DNA of 64,000 nucleotides from Opitutia bacterium. Lineage in GTDB: Bacteria; Verrucomicrobiota; Verrucomicrobiia; Opitutales; UBA953. The notes under the pieces were generated by a model that saw nothing but the letters and a program-made list of their open reading frames with translations, searched no databases and was not told where the DNA came from. Location: the NCBI GenBank assembly GCA_003569245.1, contig BGOM01000021.1, forward strand, positions 1 to 64,000, given 5' to 3'. Positions 48,556-57,761 of this stretch are shown piece after piece (the stretch's first letter is position 1; every line of letters starts with the position of its first letter). The translations under genes were made by a program, and so were the position numbers.

Positions 48556-49881
48556 ATGAGCGAAGAAACTCCCCCTCCTCCCCCTGCGGACGACCTTTCC
48601 CCGGTCGACCCGTCCGGGTCGTCCTCCGAGGGCCTGCCGGAGCCGGAATTGAAGACCGCGCGTCAGCGCCGCTCCTTCTGGCAGAAGCTTGGCGGCGAAG
48701 GCCTGACCATCTCGCTGATCATCCACGGGGTGCTCATCCTGATCGCCGCGATCTGGGTGATCTCCACCGTCACGGATTCGGTCAAGAAGGACCCGGACAG
48801 CTTCGCCACCGGCGCGGGCGGCGGCAATGCGGGCGACCGCGCCAAGGTCCAGCCGCACAAGATCCAGCCCAAGAACGCCAAGACCCTGGCGAAGAACGCG
48901 GCGCGTATCACCTCGAAGAGCACCACGGCCACCATCTCCCTGCCGGACCTACCGGTCTCCTCCAGCGCCTCGATGATGTCGGGCATGACCGCGGGCGGCG
49001 GCTCCAAAGGCTTCGGCGGCGGTTCCGGCGGCGGCATCGGCTCCGGGATGGGCGTCGGCGTCGGCAACGGCCGCAACTTCGTCGGCAAGTCGGTCATGGG
49101 CGCGAAGATCTTCGCCGCCAAGATCGCCGTCTTCATGGACGCCTCCGGCTCGATGTCGAACTACCTCGACCGCGTCGAGGCCGAGATCCGCAAGCAGTTC
49201 CCGGACGCCGATGTCTTCTGTTACAACGGGCTCTTCATCACCGTCCAGGATGGCATGGTCATCGGGGGTGATAACTTCCGCGGCCAGCCGGTCCGCTCCT
49301 CCGGCCTGGGGGTGCGCGAGACCGACCAGAAGAAGCTCACGGGCGCGGGCAAGAACATCTACAAGAAGTTCGACGACAACTTCAAGATGGGCTCCGCCGG
49401 CGCCTGGATCGACATCATGCGCCAGCAACGCTCCTACGACGCGCTGGTGCTCTTCTCCGACTTCCAGGACGGCGTGACGCAGTTCCGCATCAAGGGCGAG
49501 AAGGCCGAGACCAACGTCCAGGGCGGCGGCTACCCGATCGTGTATTACGACGGCATCCGCGCCGACGTGGCCCGCGGCAACGACACCCGCAAGCCGACGG
49601 AGAAGCGCTGGGAGGACGAGTGGCTCAAGTCTTTCTCCGACGCCAAGGACGGCAAGGGACCGCGCCTTTACTGTTTCTCCACCCAGGTCGAGCCGCAGCA
49701 GCTGCTCTCCAAGTGTGTCGTCGCCTCCGGCGGCCAGATCAAGATGGTCGAGTGGCTCCGCACCGGCGGTCAGCCGCCCGCGGACCCGACCGCCGCCAGC
49801 GGTGCTCCCGCCGCGGCCGGCGCGGCGCCCGCCGCCGGCGTGCCGTTGCCCGCCGCCAAAGGTTACAAGCCCCCGCGCTGA
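48556..49881 (+). CDS. Membrane-anchored von Willebrand A-like protein 1
   Basis: Not matched to a named family. The 441-residue protein has a proline/acidic start, one membrane span (LTISLIIHGVLILIAAIWVI, ~50-72) and a Gly/Ser/Met-rich linker with GMTAGGGSKGFGGGSGGGIG (~130-175). The globular domain starts at KIAVFMDASGSMSNYLDRVE; DASGS at ~195 is a MIDAS-type metal motif as in VWA domains. ALVLFSDFQDGV lies later, and the C-terminus is Ala/Pro-rich. The topology suggests a periplasmic VWA domain. The following gene is a clear paralog. A terminator after this gene makes them separate units. The leader has TTGAAG, 18 bases, CAATCT just before the start. Confidence 0.75.
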   Translation: MSEETPPPPPADDLSPVDPSGSSSEGLPEPELKTARQRRSFWQKLGGEGLTISLIIHGVLILIAAIWVISTVTDSVKKDPDSFATGAGGGNAGDRAKVQPHKIQPKNAKTLAKNAARITSKSTTATISLPDLPVSSSASMMSGMTAGGGSKGFGGGSGGGIGSGMGVGVGNGRNFVGKSVMGAKIFAAKIAVFMDASGSMSNYLDRVEAEIRKQFPDADVFCYNGLFITVQDGMVIGGDNFRGQPVRSSGLGVRETDQKKLTGAGKNIYKKFDDNFKMGSAGAWIDIMRQQRSYDALVLFSDFQDGVTQFRIKGEKAETNVQGGGYPIVYYDGIRADVARGNDTRKPTEKRWEDEWLKSFSDAKDGKGPRLYCFSTQVEPQQLLSKCVVASGGQIKMVEWLRTGGQPPADPTAASGAPAAAGAAPAAGVPLPAAKGYKPPR

Positions 49882-49907
49882 GGTCGCTCCCTCAGGTGAT
49901 GGACTCC

Positions 49908-49937
49908 AAGGCCCGGCGCTTGCCGGGCCTTCGTTTT
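49908..49937 (+). terminator. Terminator between the VWA-like genes
   Basis: AAGGCCCGGC, GCTT, GCCGGGCCTT, CG, then TTTT. Confidence 0.85.
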
Positions 49938-49953
49938 GCCTAGGCTGGGAGGG

Positions 49954-51036
49954 ATGCCGTCCGACGTCCCTTTGCTCGCCGTCCGCCGAGCCCCGCGCTC
50001 GTGGCGGGGCTTCCTCGCCTCCCTGCTGGTCCACGTCGGTCTGGTAGCCCTGGCCACCTGGTTCGTCGTCTCCCGGACCACCTCGGAGCCGCCGCGTCCC
50101 GATCCCACGGTCCATGCCGTCGCCGGCGGCCGGGAAGCCGGGGGCGCGATCCCCGTCCGTCGGCCGTCGCCGGCCCGACCGGCGGCGCCGCTGCGCCGCA
50201 TCGTGGTGGCCGGAGCCGGCGGCGTGACTCTTCCCGACTTGCCGGCGATGAGCGCGCTCGGCGGCCCTGCGGAGTCGTCGGGGCTTGCCGGTCAGGCGGG
50301 GCTTGGCGGGGGCCGTGGCTTCGCCGGCGGCTCCGGCGCGGGTCTCGGCGTCGGCCAAGGCCTCGCCGCGGGCTTCGTCGGCAAGCCCGTGCTCGGCGCG
50401 ACCATCCGGGCCCTGAAGGTCGCGGTCTACCTGGATTGCTCGGGCTCGATGAAGCCGTACCTCGAGCGCGTGGAGGCCGAGATCCGGAAACAGTTCCCGG
50501 ACGCGGATGTGTTCCGTTTCGATGGCGCCCGCGTGGTGGCCTTGGACGACGCTATCGTCCATGGGCGGCATTTCCGCGGCGAACCGCCGAGGCTGCGCGA
50601 GGGGCCCACCGAGACCGTGGTGGCGACACTCACGTCGGCGGGGCAGCGCCTGCAGGCGAAGATCCGCGAAGCGTGCGAGAAGGGCTCGCTCGGCGCGTGG
50701 CTCGACCGGCTCCTCACCGAGCCCTACGACGCCCTCGTCGTATTCTCGGACTTCCAAGATGGGGTCCGCATCTACGAGGAGGGGGCCAAGGGCGCCCCGC
50801 ACCTGATCTACTCCGACAGCGCCTACCACCGGGTGAACCAACGCAAGGCTCCGAGCTACCGGTGGGAGCGCGCGTGGCTCGAGGCCTTCGGCCGGGCCGA
50901 CCGCCACCAAGGTCCCCGGCTCTACCTCTACAGCATCCAGACCACGCCGCAGGCTTTCCTCCTGCGATGTGTCGAGGCCTCGGGCGGGGCCGCCGTCGAC
51001 GTCGGGTGGCTGCGCTCGGGTCGCCGGGGGCGCTGA
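49954..51036 (+). CDS. Membrane-anchored von Willebrand A-like protein 2
   Basis: The paralog of the previous gene, 360 residues from the ATG before PSDVPLL. It has one membrane span (FLASLLVHVGLVALATWFVV, ~20-40), a Gly-rich linker (GLGGGRGFAGGSGAGLGVGQ) and the VWA-like domain VAVYLDCSGSMKPYLERVEA. The stretch RVEAEIRKQFPDADVF is identical in both paralogs, and FSDFQDGV is shared. Near the end, PRLYLYSIQTTPQAFLLRCV and WLRSG mirror PRLYCFSTQVEPQQLLSKCV and WLRTG in protein 1. It has a basic, proline-rich linker instead of the lysine-rich one in protein 1. The function is unknown; the pair likely arose by tandem duplication and then diverged. Confidence 0.72.
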   Translation: MPSDVPLLAVRRAPRSWRGFLASLLVHVGLVALATWFVVSRTTSEPPRPDPTVHAVAGGREAGGAIPVRRPSPARPAAPLRRIVVAGAGGVTLPDLPAMSALGGPAESSGLAGQAGLGGGRGFAGGSGAGLGVGQGLAAGFVGKPVLGATIRALKVAVYLDCSGSMKPYLERVEAEIRKQFPDADVFRFDGARVVALDDAIVHGRHFRGEPPRLREGPTETVVATLTSAGQRLQAKIREACEKGSLGAWLDRLLTEPYDALVVFSDFQDGVRIYEEGAKGAPHLIYSDSAYHRVNQRKAPSYRWERAWLEAFGRADRHQGPRLYLYSIQTTPQAFLLRCVEASGGAAVDVGWLRSGRRGR

Positions 51037-51081
51037 TGCCTTGGCGGTTGCACCGGGCAGGTAGCCCGCTTGGATGGAGCC

Positions 51082-51504
51082 ATGGCCCCTTTCACCGTCG
51101 AGCACCGCGCCCAATTCGCCGACACGGACGCCGCGGGCATCGTGCACTTCACGACGATCCTCTTCTGGGTCGAGGCCACGGAGGAGGCGCTCTTCCGCGA
51201 GCTCGGCCTGCCGTTCCTGAAGGCCGACGGCGCCAAGCTCAGCGGCTTCCCGCGCGTGCGCGTGGAGTGCGACTACCTTTCGCCGGTGCACCGTGGCGAG
51301 GTCGTGGCGGTGACGCTCACGCCGGTCGAGATCGGCGACAAGAAGCTGGTCTGGGGCTTCGCCGCGCAGGTCGGTGACCGCCCGGTCGCGAAGGGCGCCC
51401 TGACCACCGTCTACGCCTGGCGGGAAGGGCAGGGCCCCATGTCGGCCGCGCTCGTGCCGCTCGACGTCAAGACGGCCCTGCAGAAGCGCTTCGGCCTGGG
51501 CTGA
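51082..51504 (+). CDS. Acyl-CoA thioesterase, YbgC/4HBT hot-dog family
   Basis: The 140-residue single hot-dog protein has the catalytic block HRAQFADTDAAGIVHFTTIL, in which the aspartate before AAGIVH is the 4HBT general base or nucleophile. FPRVRVECDYLSPVHRGEVV is the second conserved strand. It likely hydrolyses acyl-CoA or acyl-ACP thioesters in the cytoplasm; the chain preference cannot be seen. The ATG before APFTVEH is chosen over an upstream TTG. It lies between the VWA pair and a membrane protein, three bases before the latter. Confidence 0.88.
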   Translation: MAPFTVEHRAQFADTDAAGIVHFTTILFWVEATEEALFRELGLPFLKADGAKLSGFPRVRVECDYLSPVHRGEVVAVTLTPVEIGDKKLVWGFAAQVGDRPVAKGALTTVYAWREGQGPMSAALVPLDVKTALQKRFGLG

Positions 51505-51507
51505 GCC

Positions 51508-52911
51508 ATGGCGCGCTTCGGCAAAATCCTACTCTTCTTGCTGGGGGTCGTCTTCCTGTTGGACCTGCAGGTCCGTTTTCCCGAGCGCTCGGACCGCAAG
51601 CATCCGCCGAGGCTCCATGCCGACGAGGCGGTGCAGTGGTCGCTCGCCAAGGACGCCGCCGGCGGCGTACCTTACAGCGTCAACGAGGACAAGTTCCATG
51701 GCCCCGCCCTGGCCGTGGCCACCCGCGGGGTCTTCGCCGCGCGCGGCCTCGCGTTCGACGACGCCACGGTCGCCGACCTCCGGCGGATCCCCTTTTACTT
51801 CTTCGTCCTGCTCTGCGCGGTGCCGCTCTGCCTGACGGGCGTCGCCTGGCCGATGCGCCTGCTGGCTGCATTGCTGCTTTGGCGAGGCGCGGCCGGTTGC
51901 TACTTCGGGGAATACTTTATCCAGGAAACCCTCTTGGTTGCCGGCTTCGTCTGGGGGGTGCTGCTCTGGCTCCGGTCGGCCGGTGAAGCCCGTCCGGCCT
52001 GGTGGGCGGGCTTCGCGGGCGCGGCCTTCGGGCTGGCCTTGGCATGCAAGGTCACGACTGCGGCCTACCTCGGCCTCTTCGCCTTGGCGCTCGTCTGGTG
52101 CGCCCGGGACACGCTGACCTGGCGGCGGAGCGCCTGGGCCGCCGCGGGCGCGCTGGGCGTCGGGGTCGCCCTGCAGACGTCGCTCTTCACGGACGGGCAT
52201 GGTCTGGTCGCGTGGGGCCACCAGTTCGTGCGCTCTTTCGCCGTCGCCTCCGGCCACGCGGACACGCTCCCGCTCACCAACCCCGGCTACTGGGTCGCAG
52301 TCGGCGTCTGGTTGGCGCTCCTGGTCGTGGCACGCTTGCTCCGGCGTGGTCCGCGCTCCTCTGCGGATGCGCCCTTGGTGACGGCCGTCGGTTGTTTCCT
52401 CTTCCATCTGGCCTTGCCCTACAAGACACCCTGGCTGCTCTTCCTGCCGGTCTGTCTCAGCCTGACGATGGTCTGGCCGCTCCTCGCGGAAGGGGCTTGG
52501 TGGTCCCGGGCCGTCGGTTTCGCGGGCGCCACTGCCTTCTCGCTGGTCTCGGTCGCGAACCTCGATGAGCACACTGCGACGGACGCGCACATCTGGAATT
52601 TGCCGGAGCAACTTTCGTCCTATCGGGCGGATTGGCAGGCGGCGCACCCGGGGCGGCCCTTCTACGTGGCCATCGACGGGGGGCATTACTGGCCGCTGCC
52701 TTATTACCTGCGGGCTTTCCAGGTCGGCTACGGGGACTTCCCGGCCGCCGCGCAGGCCCCGGTGCGTTTCCTGGTCCGGACGGATGCGAGCGCCCCCGCG
52801 CTCCCCGGCTATCGCACCTACTCCCTCGACCTGCGCAAGGGGGAGCGTTACTGGGTCTTGCTGGATGCTTCCGTGAAAGTTAATAGACTCCCCTGCGGTC
52901 CTTTCAACTAG
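51508..52911 (+). CDS. Agl23/PMT-like polytopic membrane protein
   Basis: The 467-residue protein has about ten membrane spans. PPRLHADEAVQWSLAKDAAG carries an acidic pair after the first span, as in the GT-C glycosyltransferase superfamily. FHGPALAVATRG and LALPYKTPWLLFLPVCLSL match the flippase-associated Agl23 (TIGR03663-like) group. Members are thought to handle polyprenyl-linked sugars, but this has not been shown for most. The C-terminal ~110 residues form a soluble, probably outer, domain. It follows the thioesterase with three bases between and is ten bases before apbE. Confidence 0.75.
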   Translation: MARFGKILLFLLGVVFLLDLQVRFPERSDRKHPPRLHADEAVQWSLAKDAAGGVPYSVNEDKFHGPALAVATRGVFAARGLAFDDATVADLRRIPFYFFVLLCAVPLCLTGVAWPMRLLAALLLWRGAAGCYFGEYFIQETLLVAGFVWGVLLWLRSAGEARPAWWAGFAGAAFGLALACKVTTAAYLGLFALALVWCARDTLTWRRSAWAAAGALGVGVALQTSLFTDGHGLVAWGHQFVRSFAVASGHADTLPLTNPGYWVAVGVWLALLVVARLLRRGPRSSADAPLVTAVGCFLFHLALPYKTPWLLFLPVCLSLTMVWPLLAEGAWWSRAVGFAGATAFSLVSVANLDEHTATDAHIWNLPEQLSSYRADWQAAHPGRPFYVAIDGGHYWPLPYYLRAFQVGYGDFPAAAQAPVRFLVRTDASAPALPGYRTYSLDLRKGERYWVLLDASVKVNRLPCGPFN

Positions 52912-52921
52912 ACCATTTCCC

Positions 52922-53833
52922 ATGAGCAGCCAGCCGACCATCCATAATTTCTCGCACGATGCGATGCGCACCCGCTTCTGGCTGCGCATCGCCGACGAGG
53001 ACGCGGGTTACGCCAAGAGCGCGTCCGAGGGGCTCTTCCATTTCCTCGACGACCTGGACTTCCAGGTCGAGGCCGGGCACGACAGCGGCCCGATCACGTC
53101 GATCAACGGCATGCCCGAGGGCGCCCTCGTCACGGCGTCCGACCATGTGCGCGCCCTCTGGGATTTCTCCCAGAACCTGCGCGAGGAGACGGGCAAGGCC
53201 TTCGACGTCTCCGCCGGCAAACTCTTCAAGTATTGGGAAGCCCGCGGCGACACGGTGCCTAATCCCGATGACGCCGAGTGGACCCGCCTGTGGGCGGACT
53301 ACCAGGAAGGCTCGTTCGTCCTCGATGGCGCGCAGTTCACCTGCGTGAAGGCCGGGGCGGCGATCGATTTCGGGGCGATCACCCGCGGCTACGCCCTCGA
53401 CCGCATGGCCGAGCTGCTCGAGAACAACTGGGGCATCCACCGCGCCCTGCTCATGGCCGGCGGCAGCGCCGTGCTCGCGCTCGACCCGCCCGGCGACGCC
53501 AACGGCTGGCGCGTCGGCGTCGGCGACCGCTCGGAGATCAAGCTCTGCCGCTTCGCGCTGGCCAGCAAGTCGAACGCCAAGCGCCCCGCCCACCTGCTCG
53601 ACCTCCGGCAGGGCACGCCCGTGACCTTGCCCGCCCCGGTCCGCGCCATCTGCACCAGCGCGATGGAGGCCGAAGGCGTCGCGATGGCCGCCGCGGTCCT
53701 CTCCCCGGCCGAGGTCGGCGAACTCGTCAACCGCGGCTGCAGCCGCGGCGCGTGGTTGCCGGATGGTTCCCGCCACGGTTCGGTGGCCTACTTCGAGGTG
53801 ACCGACCGGCCGGCCCCGGAAGCGGCTACCTGA
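52922..53833 (+). CDS. ApbE-like FAD:protein FMN transferase, divergent
   Basis: ApbE proteins attach FMN to threonine of flavoproteins such as NqrB, NqrC and RnfG outside the membrane. The 303-residue protein keeps IDFGAITRGYALDRMAELL (family: DLGGIAKGYAVD) and RALLMAGGSAVLALDPP. The usual lysine of AKG is arginine, and the metal-binding C-terminal TDALSTAL motif appears as ICTSAMEAEGVAMAAAVLS. It has no signal peptide. The activity may therefore be reduced or changed. It follows the Agl23-like gene and overlaps the convergent TPR-like gene by eight bases. Confidence 0.78.
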   Translation: MSSQPTIHNFSHDAMRTRFWLRIADEDAGYAKSASEGLFHFLDDLDFQVEAGHDSGPITSINGMPEGALVTASDHVRALWDFSQNLREETGKAFDVSAGKLFKYWEARGDTVPNPDDAEWTRLWADYQEGSFVLDGAQFTCVKAGAAIDFGAITRGYALDRMAELLENNWGIHRALLMAGGSAVLALDPPGDANGWRVGVGDRSEIKLCRFALASKSNAKRPAHLLDLRQGTPVTLPAPVRAICTSAMEAEGVAMAAAVLSPAEVGELVNRGCSRGAWLPDGSRHGSVAYFEVTDRPAPEAAT

Positions 53834-55598
53834 GCAGGCGGTCGATGTCGTCGAGTAGCCGCTCGCGGTCGCCCGAGAAGAGGTAGGTGTCCGAGCCGAG
53901 GCGGCGGGCGGCCAGTTCGAGGATCTCCTTCGGCGGGCGGCGCGTGGCCATCAGCCGGCGGAGGTAGACCTCGAGGTCGGCGGAGATCCGCTCGTGTTCC
54001 AGTTTGAGCCGGACGATCTGCATCAGGATGGCCTGGTTCTGCTCGTTCTGGATATGGGTCTGGATGAGCATCGCGTCGGCCTCGTCGAAGCGTTGCGCGG
54101 CGATCAGCTTGCGGGCCGCGTTGAGCAACAGCTGGGGCGGCACGTTGCGGTTCTGCATCAGTTTGCGCAGGTTGATCGACCCGATGTCCGCCTGGCCGTC
54201 GGCGAAGTAGGCCAGCATCCGCAGCGCCTCGAAAGCCAGCGTCGTCTCCGCGGTCCAATGCACGCGGCCGGGCTGGCGGTACAGCTCGTCGACCAGGGCG
54301 ATGGCCTCCCGCGGCCGGCCGGCGGCGATGAGCGCCTCGGTGAACGTAAGCACGAAATTAAGCTGGTTGGGGAACCGGCGCTCCTCGGCCAAACGGCGCA
54401 GACGCTCCGCGAGCGGGACGTCCGCCGCGGCCGCCGCATGGCGCGCCAGTTCCATCATCGGCTGGTCCAGGCTGCCGAAATCGCCGATCACCTGCTCGAT
54501 GAGCCGCCGCCGCTCCTCCGCTTTCGCGGGGCCGGGCAGCAGGTTGAGCAGCTGGATCCGGACGCTGGCCAGGGCGCGGCGGTCCAGCGGCGGCGGGGCC
54601 GAGACGAGGTTGTTCTGGATCAGGTCCAGGCAGTCGCGGGCGGCGTCCAGCCGGCCTTCCTCCTTGAGCCAGCCCGCCTTGATCTCGAGCAGCCGGTTCA
54701 CGGTCGGGTAGCGGCCGAGGGCGGCGGAGATCAGCTCGAGGGCGCCCGCGCGCTCGCCGCTTTCCCAGAGCAGCTGGCACTTCAGCAGAAAACCCTCGGG
54801 GGTCGCCTCGAGGCCATGGCGGGCGATGCTGTCCGCGCAACCGGCGAAGTCACCGCGCAGCAGCTGGGTCTGGGCCTGGGCGATCTGCAGGTCGCCGCGG
54901 ACGGCGGGGGCGAGGTCGGGGCGGGGCAGGTATTTCTCGGCCGCCGCGAGGATGCGCCGATCCTGGTCGAGCATCGAGCAACGGCGGAGGTAGAAGCGGA
55001 AATGCTCCTGGTCCTCCGCGGCGAACTCCAGCGACTCCTCCAGCAGCTGGTAGGCGTCGTCGGGTCGGCCGAACGCGAAGAACAGGTTCGCGCACAGCCG
55101 CTGCGCCTCGAGGTTGGCGGGGGCCAGGCTCGCCCCGGTGCCGATGTACTTGGAGAACTCCGCGTAGTCCTGACGGTCGTAGGCGGCCTTGGCGATGCCG
55201 ACGTAGTATTCACCCTTGCGCTGAAGGTGCGCGATCCGGCCGTAGGTCTCCTGTTTGGCCAGGATCCGGGCCCGGTCGCGCAGTCGGGCCTCCTCCGGGC
55301 TGCGGAACCAGCCCATGAACCCGTTGATGAGGCTATCCGGCAGGTACAGGTACATGTCGGCCCGGCGGGTTGTCGGGATCCCGTTCATGTACTTCTGATT
55401 AAAGTGATAGGCCTCCGCCGAGAGCACCCAGGTCAAGGCGAGCGTCGCTCCCGCCACCAGGGTCACCCGCGGCCAGACCAGCCGGTAGCGGGTCTCGCGG
55501 TAGCCGACCGCGCTGACCTCGACCATGCCGAGCCACGTCCGCCGGGAGGAAACCTCGGCGGGTCCTTTTCCGTAGGCATAGCCGGAATCTTCGGGCAT
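53826..55598 (-). CDS. TPR-like membrane-anchored protein
   Basis: The 590-residue protein has a cytoplasmic ~40-residue start and one membrane span (VTLVAGATLALTWVLSAEAY, ~46-65). Long helical-repeat sequence follows with TPR-like pairs (YYVGIAKAAYDRQDYAEFSK, LFFAFGRPDDAYQLLEESLE, FTEALIAAGRPREAIALVDE) up to the end. It should be a periplasmic scaffold, but no named family or partner is recognised. The 3' end overlaps apbE by eight bases, tail to tail, so the two cannot be one transcript. The short gap (52 bases) to the YyaL gene upstream suggests an operon with it. Confidence 0.75.
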   Translation of the reverse strand: MPEDSGYAYGKGPAEVSSRRTWLGMVEVSAVGYRETRYRLVWPRVTLVAGATLALTWVLSAEAYHFNQKYMNGIPTTRRADMYLYLPDSLINGFMGWFRSPEEARLRDRARILAKQETYGRIAHLQRKGEYYVGIAKAAYDRQDYAEFSKYIGTGASLAPANLEAQRLCANLFFAFGRPDDAYQLLEESLEFAAEDQEHFRFYLRRCSMLDQDRRILAAAEKYLPRPDLAPAVRGDLQIAQAQTQLLRGDFAGCADSIARHGLEATPEGFLLKCQLLWESGERAGALELISAALGRYPTVNRLLEIKAGWLKEEGRLDAARDCLDLIQNNLVSAPPPLDRRALASVRIQLLNLLPGPAKAEERRRLIEQVIGDFGSLDQPMMELARHAAAAADVPLAERLRRLAEERRFPNQLNFVLTFTEALIAAGRPREAIALVDELYRQPGRVHWTAETTLAFEALRMLAYFADGQADIGSINLRKLMQNRNVPPQLLLNAARKLIAAQRFDEADAMLIQTHIQNEQNQAILMQIVRLKLEHERISADLEVYLRRLMATRRPPKEILELAARRLGSDTYLFSGDRERLLDDIDRLLR

Positions 55599-55650
55599 CG
55601 GTGATCATCCTCCCCGCCGGGGGAGGACGGGCAAGAGCGGATTCCCCGCC

Positions 55651-57672
55651 TCAGAGGTGTTCGGCGACCTCCGCGGGCGTGCTCAAGGGCGGCAGGCAGG
55701 TCGTCCCGACGCACAGCTGGTAGCGCGGCGAAGCTCCGGCCGGGCGGAGGAAGACCGGGCGGAAAGGACGCGCGTGGGGTGCGGTGTGTTCGTCCCCGCA
55801 AAGGGCGACGCGCAGGGCTTCCAGGTCGGCCCCGCTCGGCGGCGCGAGCGTGGCGATTCCGATGGCATGCCGGGTGAGCGCGGTCAGGGCGTGCGCGGCC
55901 CCGTGCGGCACGTTGCGGCTCACCCCGCCGTAGGCGCGTGCCAGTTCGGCCAGTTCCTCCGTCCAGTCCGGCTCGCCCGTGAGCGCGAGCAGGCCCGCGA
56001 ACCCGTGGAGCAGCGACGAGTTCCCGGCCGGCACCGCGTTGTCGAACCAGTCCTTCTGGCGGACCGCCAGGTCGGCGCGGTCGCCCGCGACCAGGAAGTA
56101 GCCGACCTCATGCGGATCGCCGAAGCGGCGGCGTGCGGCGCGGAGCAGGGCCTCGGCGCGCGCGGCGTGGCGCGTGGGTTCGCCCCCGGCCCAGCCCGCG
56201 GTCGCGGCGAGCGCGAGTTCCGCCTCGGCCAGCCAGGCGTGGTCGGTGAGGGTGGCCGGGAGCGCCGCCGTCTCCCCGTGGACCACGGCGCGCAGCCCCA
56301 GCTCCGGGTCCGTCTCGTCGGCGCACCGGCGCCAAAGCCCCGCCTCGATCCGCGCGGCCAAGGCGTGCCAATCGCGGCGTCCGAAGATCCAGGCGGCCTG
56401 GGCCAGGCCGCGGACCGCCAAGGCGTTCCAGCCCAGCAAGGCCTTGTCATCGCGACCCGGCTGCGGTCGCTGATTCCGGCGGGCGAGCAGTTTGGCGCGG
56501 GCGCCGGCCAGGCGGTCCCGGTCCGCGATCTTGCCCTTCAGTTTCGGGATGTTGGCGCCCTCGAAGTTGCCGCGGTCCGACAGCCCGTAGACCTGCGCGA
56601 AGTCGAACGCTTCCGCGCCCAGGACCTCCGCCACCTCCGGGGCTTTCCACACGTAGGTGAGTCCCTCGTGGTGATCCGTGTCCGCGTCGAGCGAGGCGGC
56701 CAGGAGGCCGTTGGCCAGCCCCATCTCGCGCTCCAGCCACGCCACCGTCTCCGCCACCACCCGCGCGTAGAGCGGGTCGCGGTAGCGGGCCCAGGCCTCG
56801 GCGTAGGTGCCGATGAGCTGGGCGTTGTCGTAGAGCATCTTCTCGAAGTGCGGCACCGTCCAATCGCGGTCCACGCAGTAGCGGTGGAAGCCGCCGCCGA
56901 TCTGATCGTACAGACCTCCGCGGGCCATCGCGCCCAGCGTCATCGTGAGGACGGCGTCGATCCGGGTCGCGAAGGGCCGGTCGGCCGCGACCGCCGCCGT
57001 GCCGCGCAACGCGAGCAGGAGGTCGAGCGACGACGGGGACGGGAACTTCGGCGCCCCGCCGAGGCCGCCGTGCTGATCGTCATGCTGTTCGCACAGCCGG
57101 CGCCCCGCGCCCAGGAGGTCCGCCGGGCCCGGCGCCGTGCCGTCGGCGTCCGGAGCGCGCGTCAGGTGGGTCAGGTTATGCGCGATGGCGTCGGCATTGG
57201 CCGCGAGCTCCGACTTGTTGCGATGGAAGAAATCGGCCACCCGCATCAGCAGCTGCGGCCAGGGGACCTGCCCTTGGCCGCGGTCCTCGGGCGGGAAATA
57301 AGTCCCGCCGAAGAACGGCCGCCCGTCCGGCAGGCAGAAGCAGTTGAGCGGCCAGCCGCCGTGGCCTTGGACCATCTGCACCGCGTCCATCATCAGCTTG
57401 TCGACCTCGGGACGTTCCTCGCGGTCGACCTTGATGCAGATGAAATGCCGGTTCATCAGGTCGGCGATCCAGGGTTGCTCGAAGGATTCGCGGGCCATCA
57501 CGTGGCACCAGTGGCACGAGGAGTAGCCGACGGAGACCAGCACCGGCTTGCCTTCCGCCTGGGCCGCCGCGAAGGCCTCCGGGCCCCACGCCCACCAGTC
57601 CACGGGGTTGTCCCGGTGCTGGCGGAGGTAGAGGGAGGGCTCCTGGGCGAGGCGGTTGGGCACGGCAGGCAC
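55651..57672 (-). CDS. Thioredoxin-domain protein, YyaL/SSP411 family
   Basis: The 673-residue protein starts [20 protein letters not shown] and [20 protein letters not shown]: a thioredoxin-like domain with CxxC at 53-56 (CHWCH). [20 protein letters not shown] and [20 protein letters not shown] follow. From ~200 it becomes an (alpha/alpha)6 barrel of the N-acylglucosamine 2-epimerase type ([40 protein letters not shown]). The family is widespread but its substrate is not established. No signal peptide is seen. Confidence 0.93.
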   Translation of the reverse strand: MPAVPNRLAQEPSLYLRQHRDNPVDWWAWGPEAFAAAQAEGKPVLVSVGYSSCHWCHVMARESFEQPWIADLMNRHFICIKVDREERPEVDKLMMDAVQMVQGHGGWPLNCFCLPDGRPFFGGTYFPPEDRGQGQVPWPQLLMRVADFFHRNKSELAANADAIAHNLTHLTRAPDADGTAPGPADLLGAGRRLCEQHDDQHGGLGGAPKFPSPSSLDLLLALRGTAAVAADRPFATRIDAVLTMTLGAMARGGLYDQIGGGFHRYCVDRDWTVPHFEKMLYDNAQLIGTYAEAWARYRDPLYARVVAETVAWLEREMGLANGLLAASLDADTDHHEGLTYVWKAPEVAEVLGAEAFDFAQVYGLSDRGNFEGANIPKLKGKIADRDRLAGARAKLLARRNQRPQPGRDDKALLGWNALAVRGLAQAAWIFGRRDWHALAARIEAGLWRRCADETDPELGLRAVVHGETAALPATLTDHAWLAEAELALAATAGWAGGEPTRHAARAEALLRAARRRFGDPHEVGYFLVAGDRADLAVRQKDWFDNAVPAGNSSLLHGFAGLLALTGEPDWTEELAELARAYGGVSRNVPHGAAHALTALTRHAIGIATLAPPSGADLEALRVALCGDEHTAPHARPFRPVFLRPAGASPRYQLCVGTTCLPPLSTPAEVAEHL

Positions 57673-57761
57673 CTTTGGGGTTCGGCGGAAGGGTGCAACC
57701 CAGACCGTTTGTGAACCCCTTCGACTTGCAGGGGCGGGGGGAACGGGCCAAGGCTGACCCC

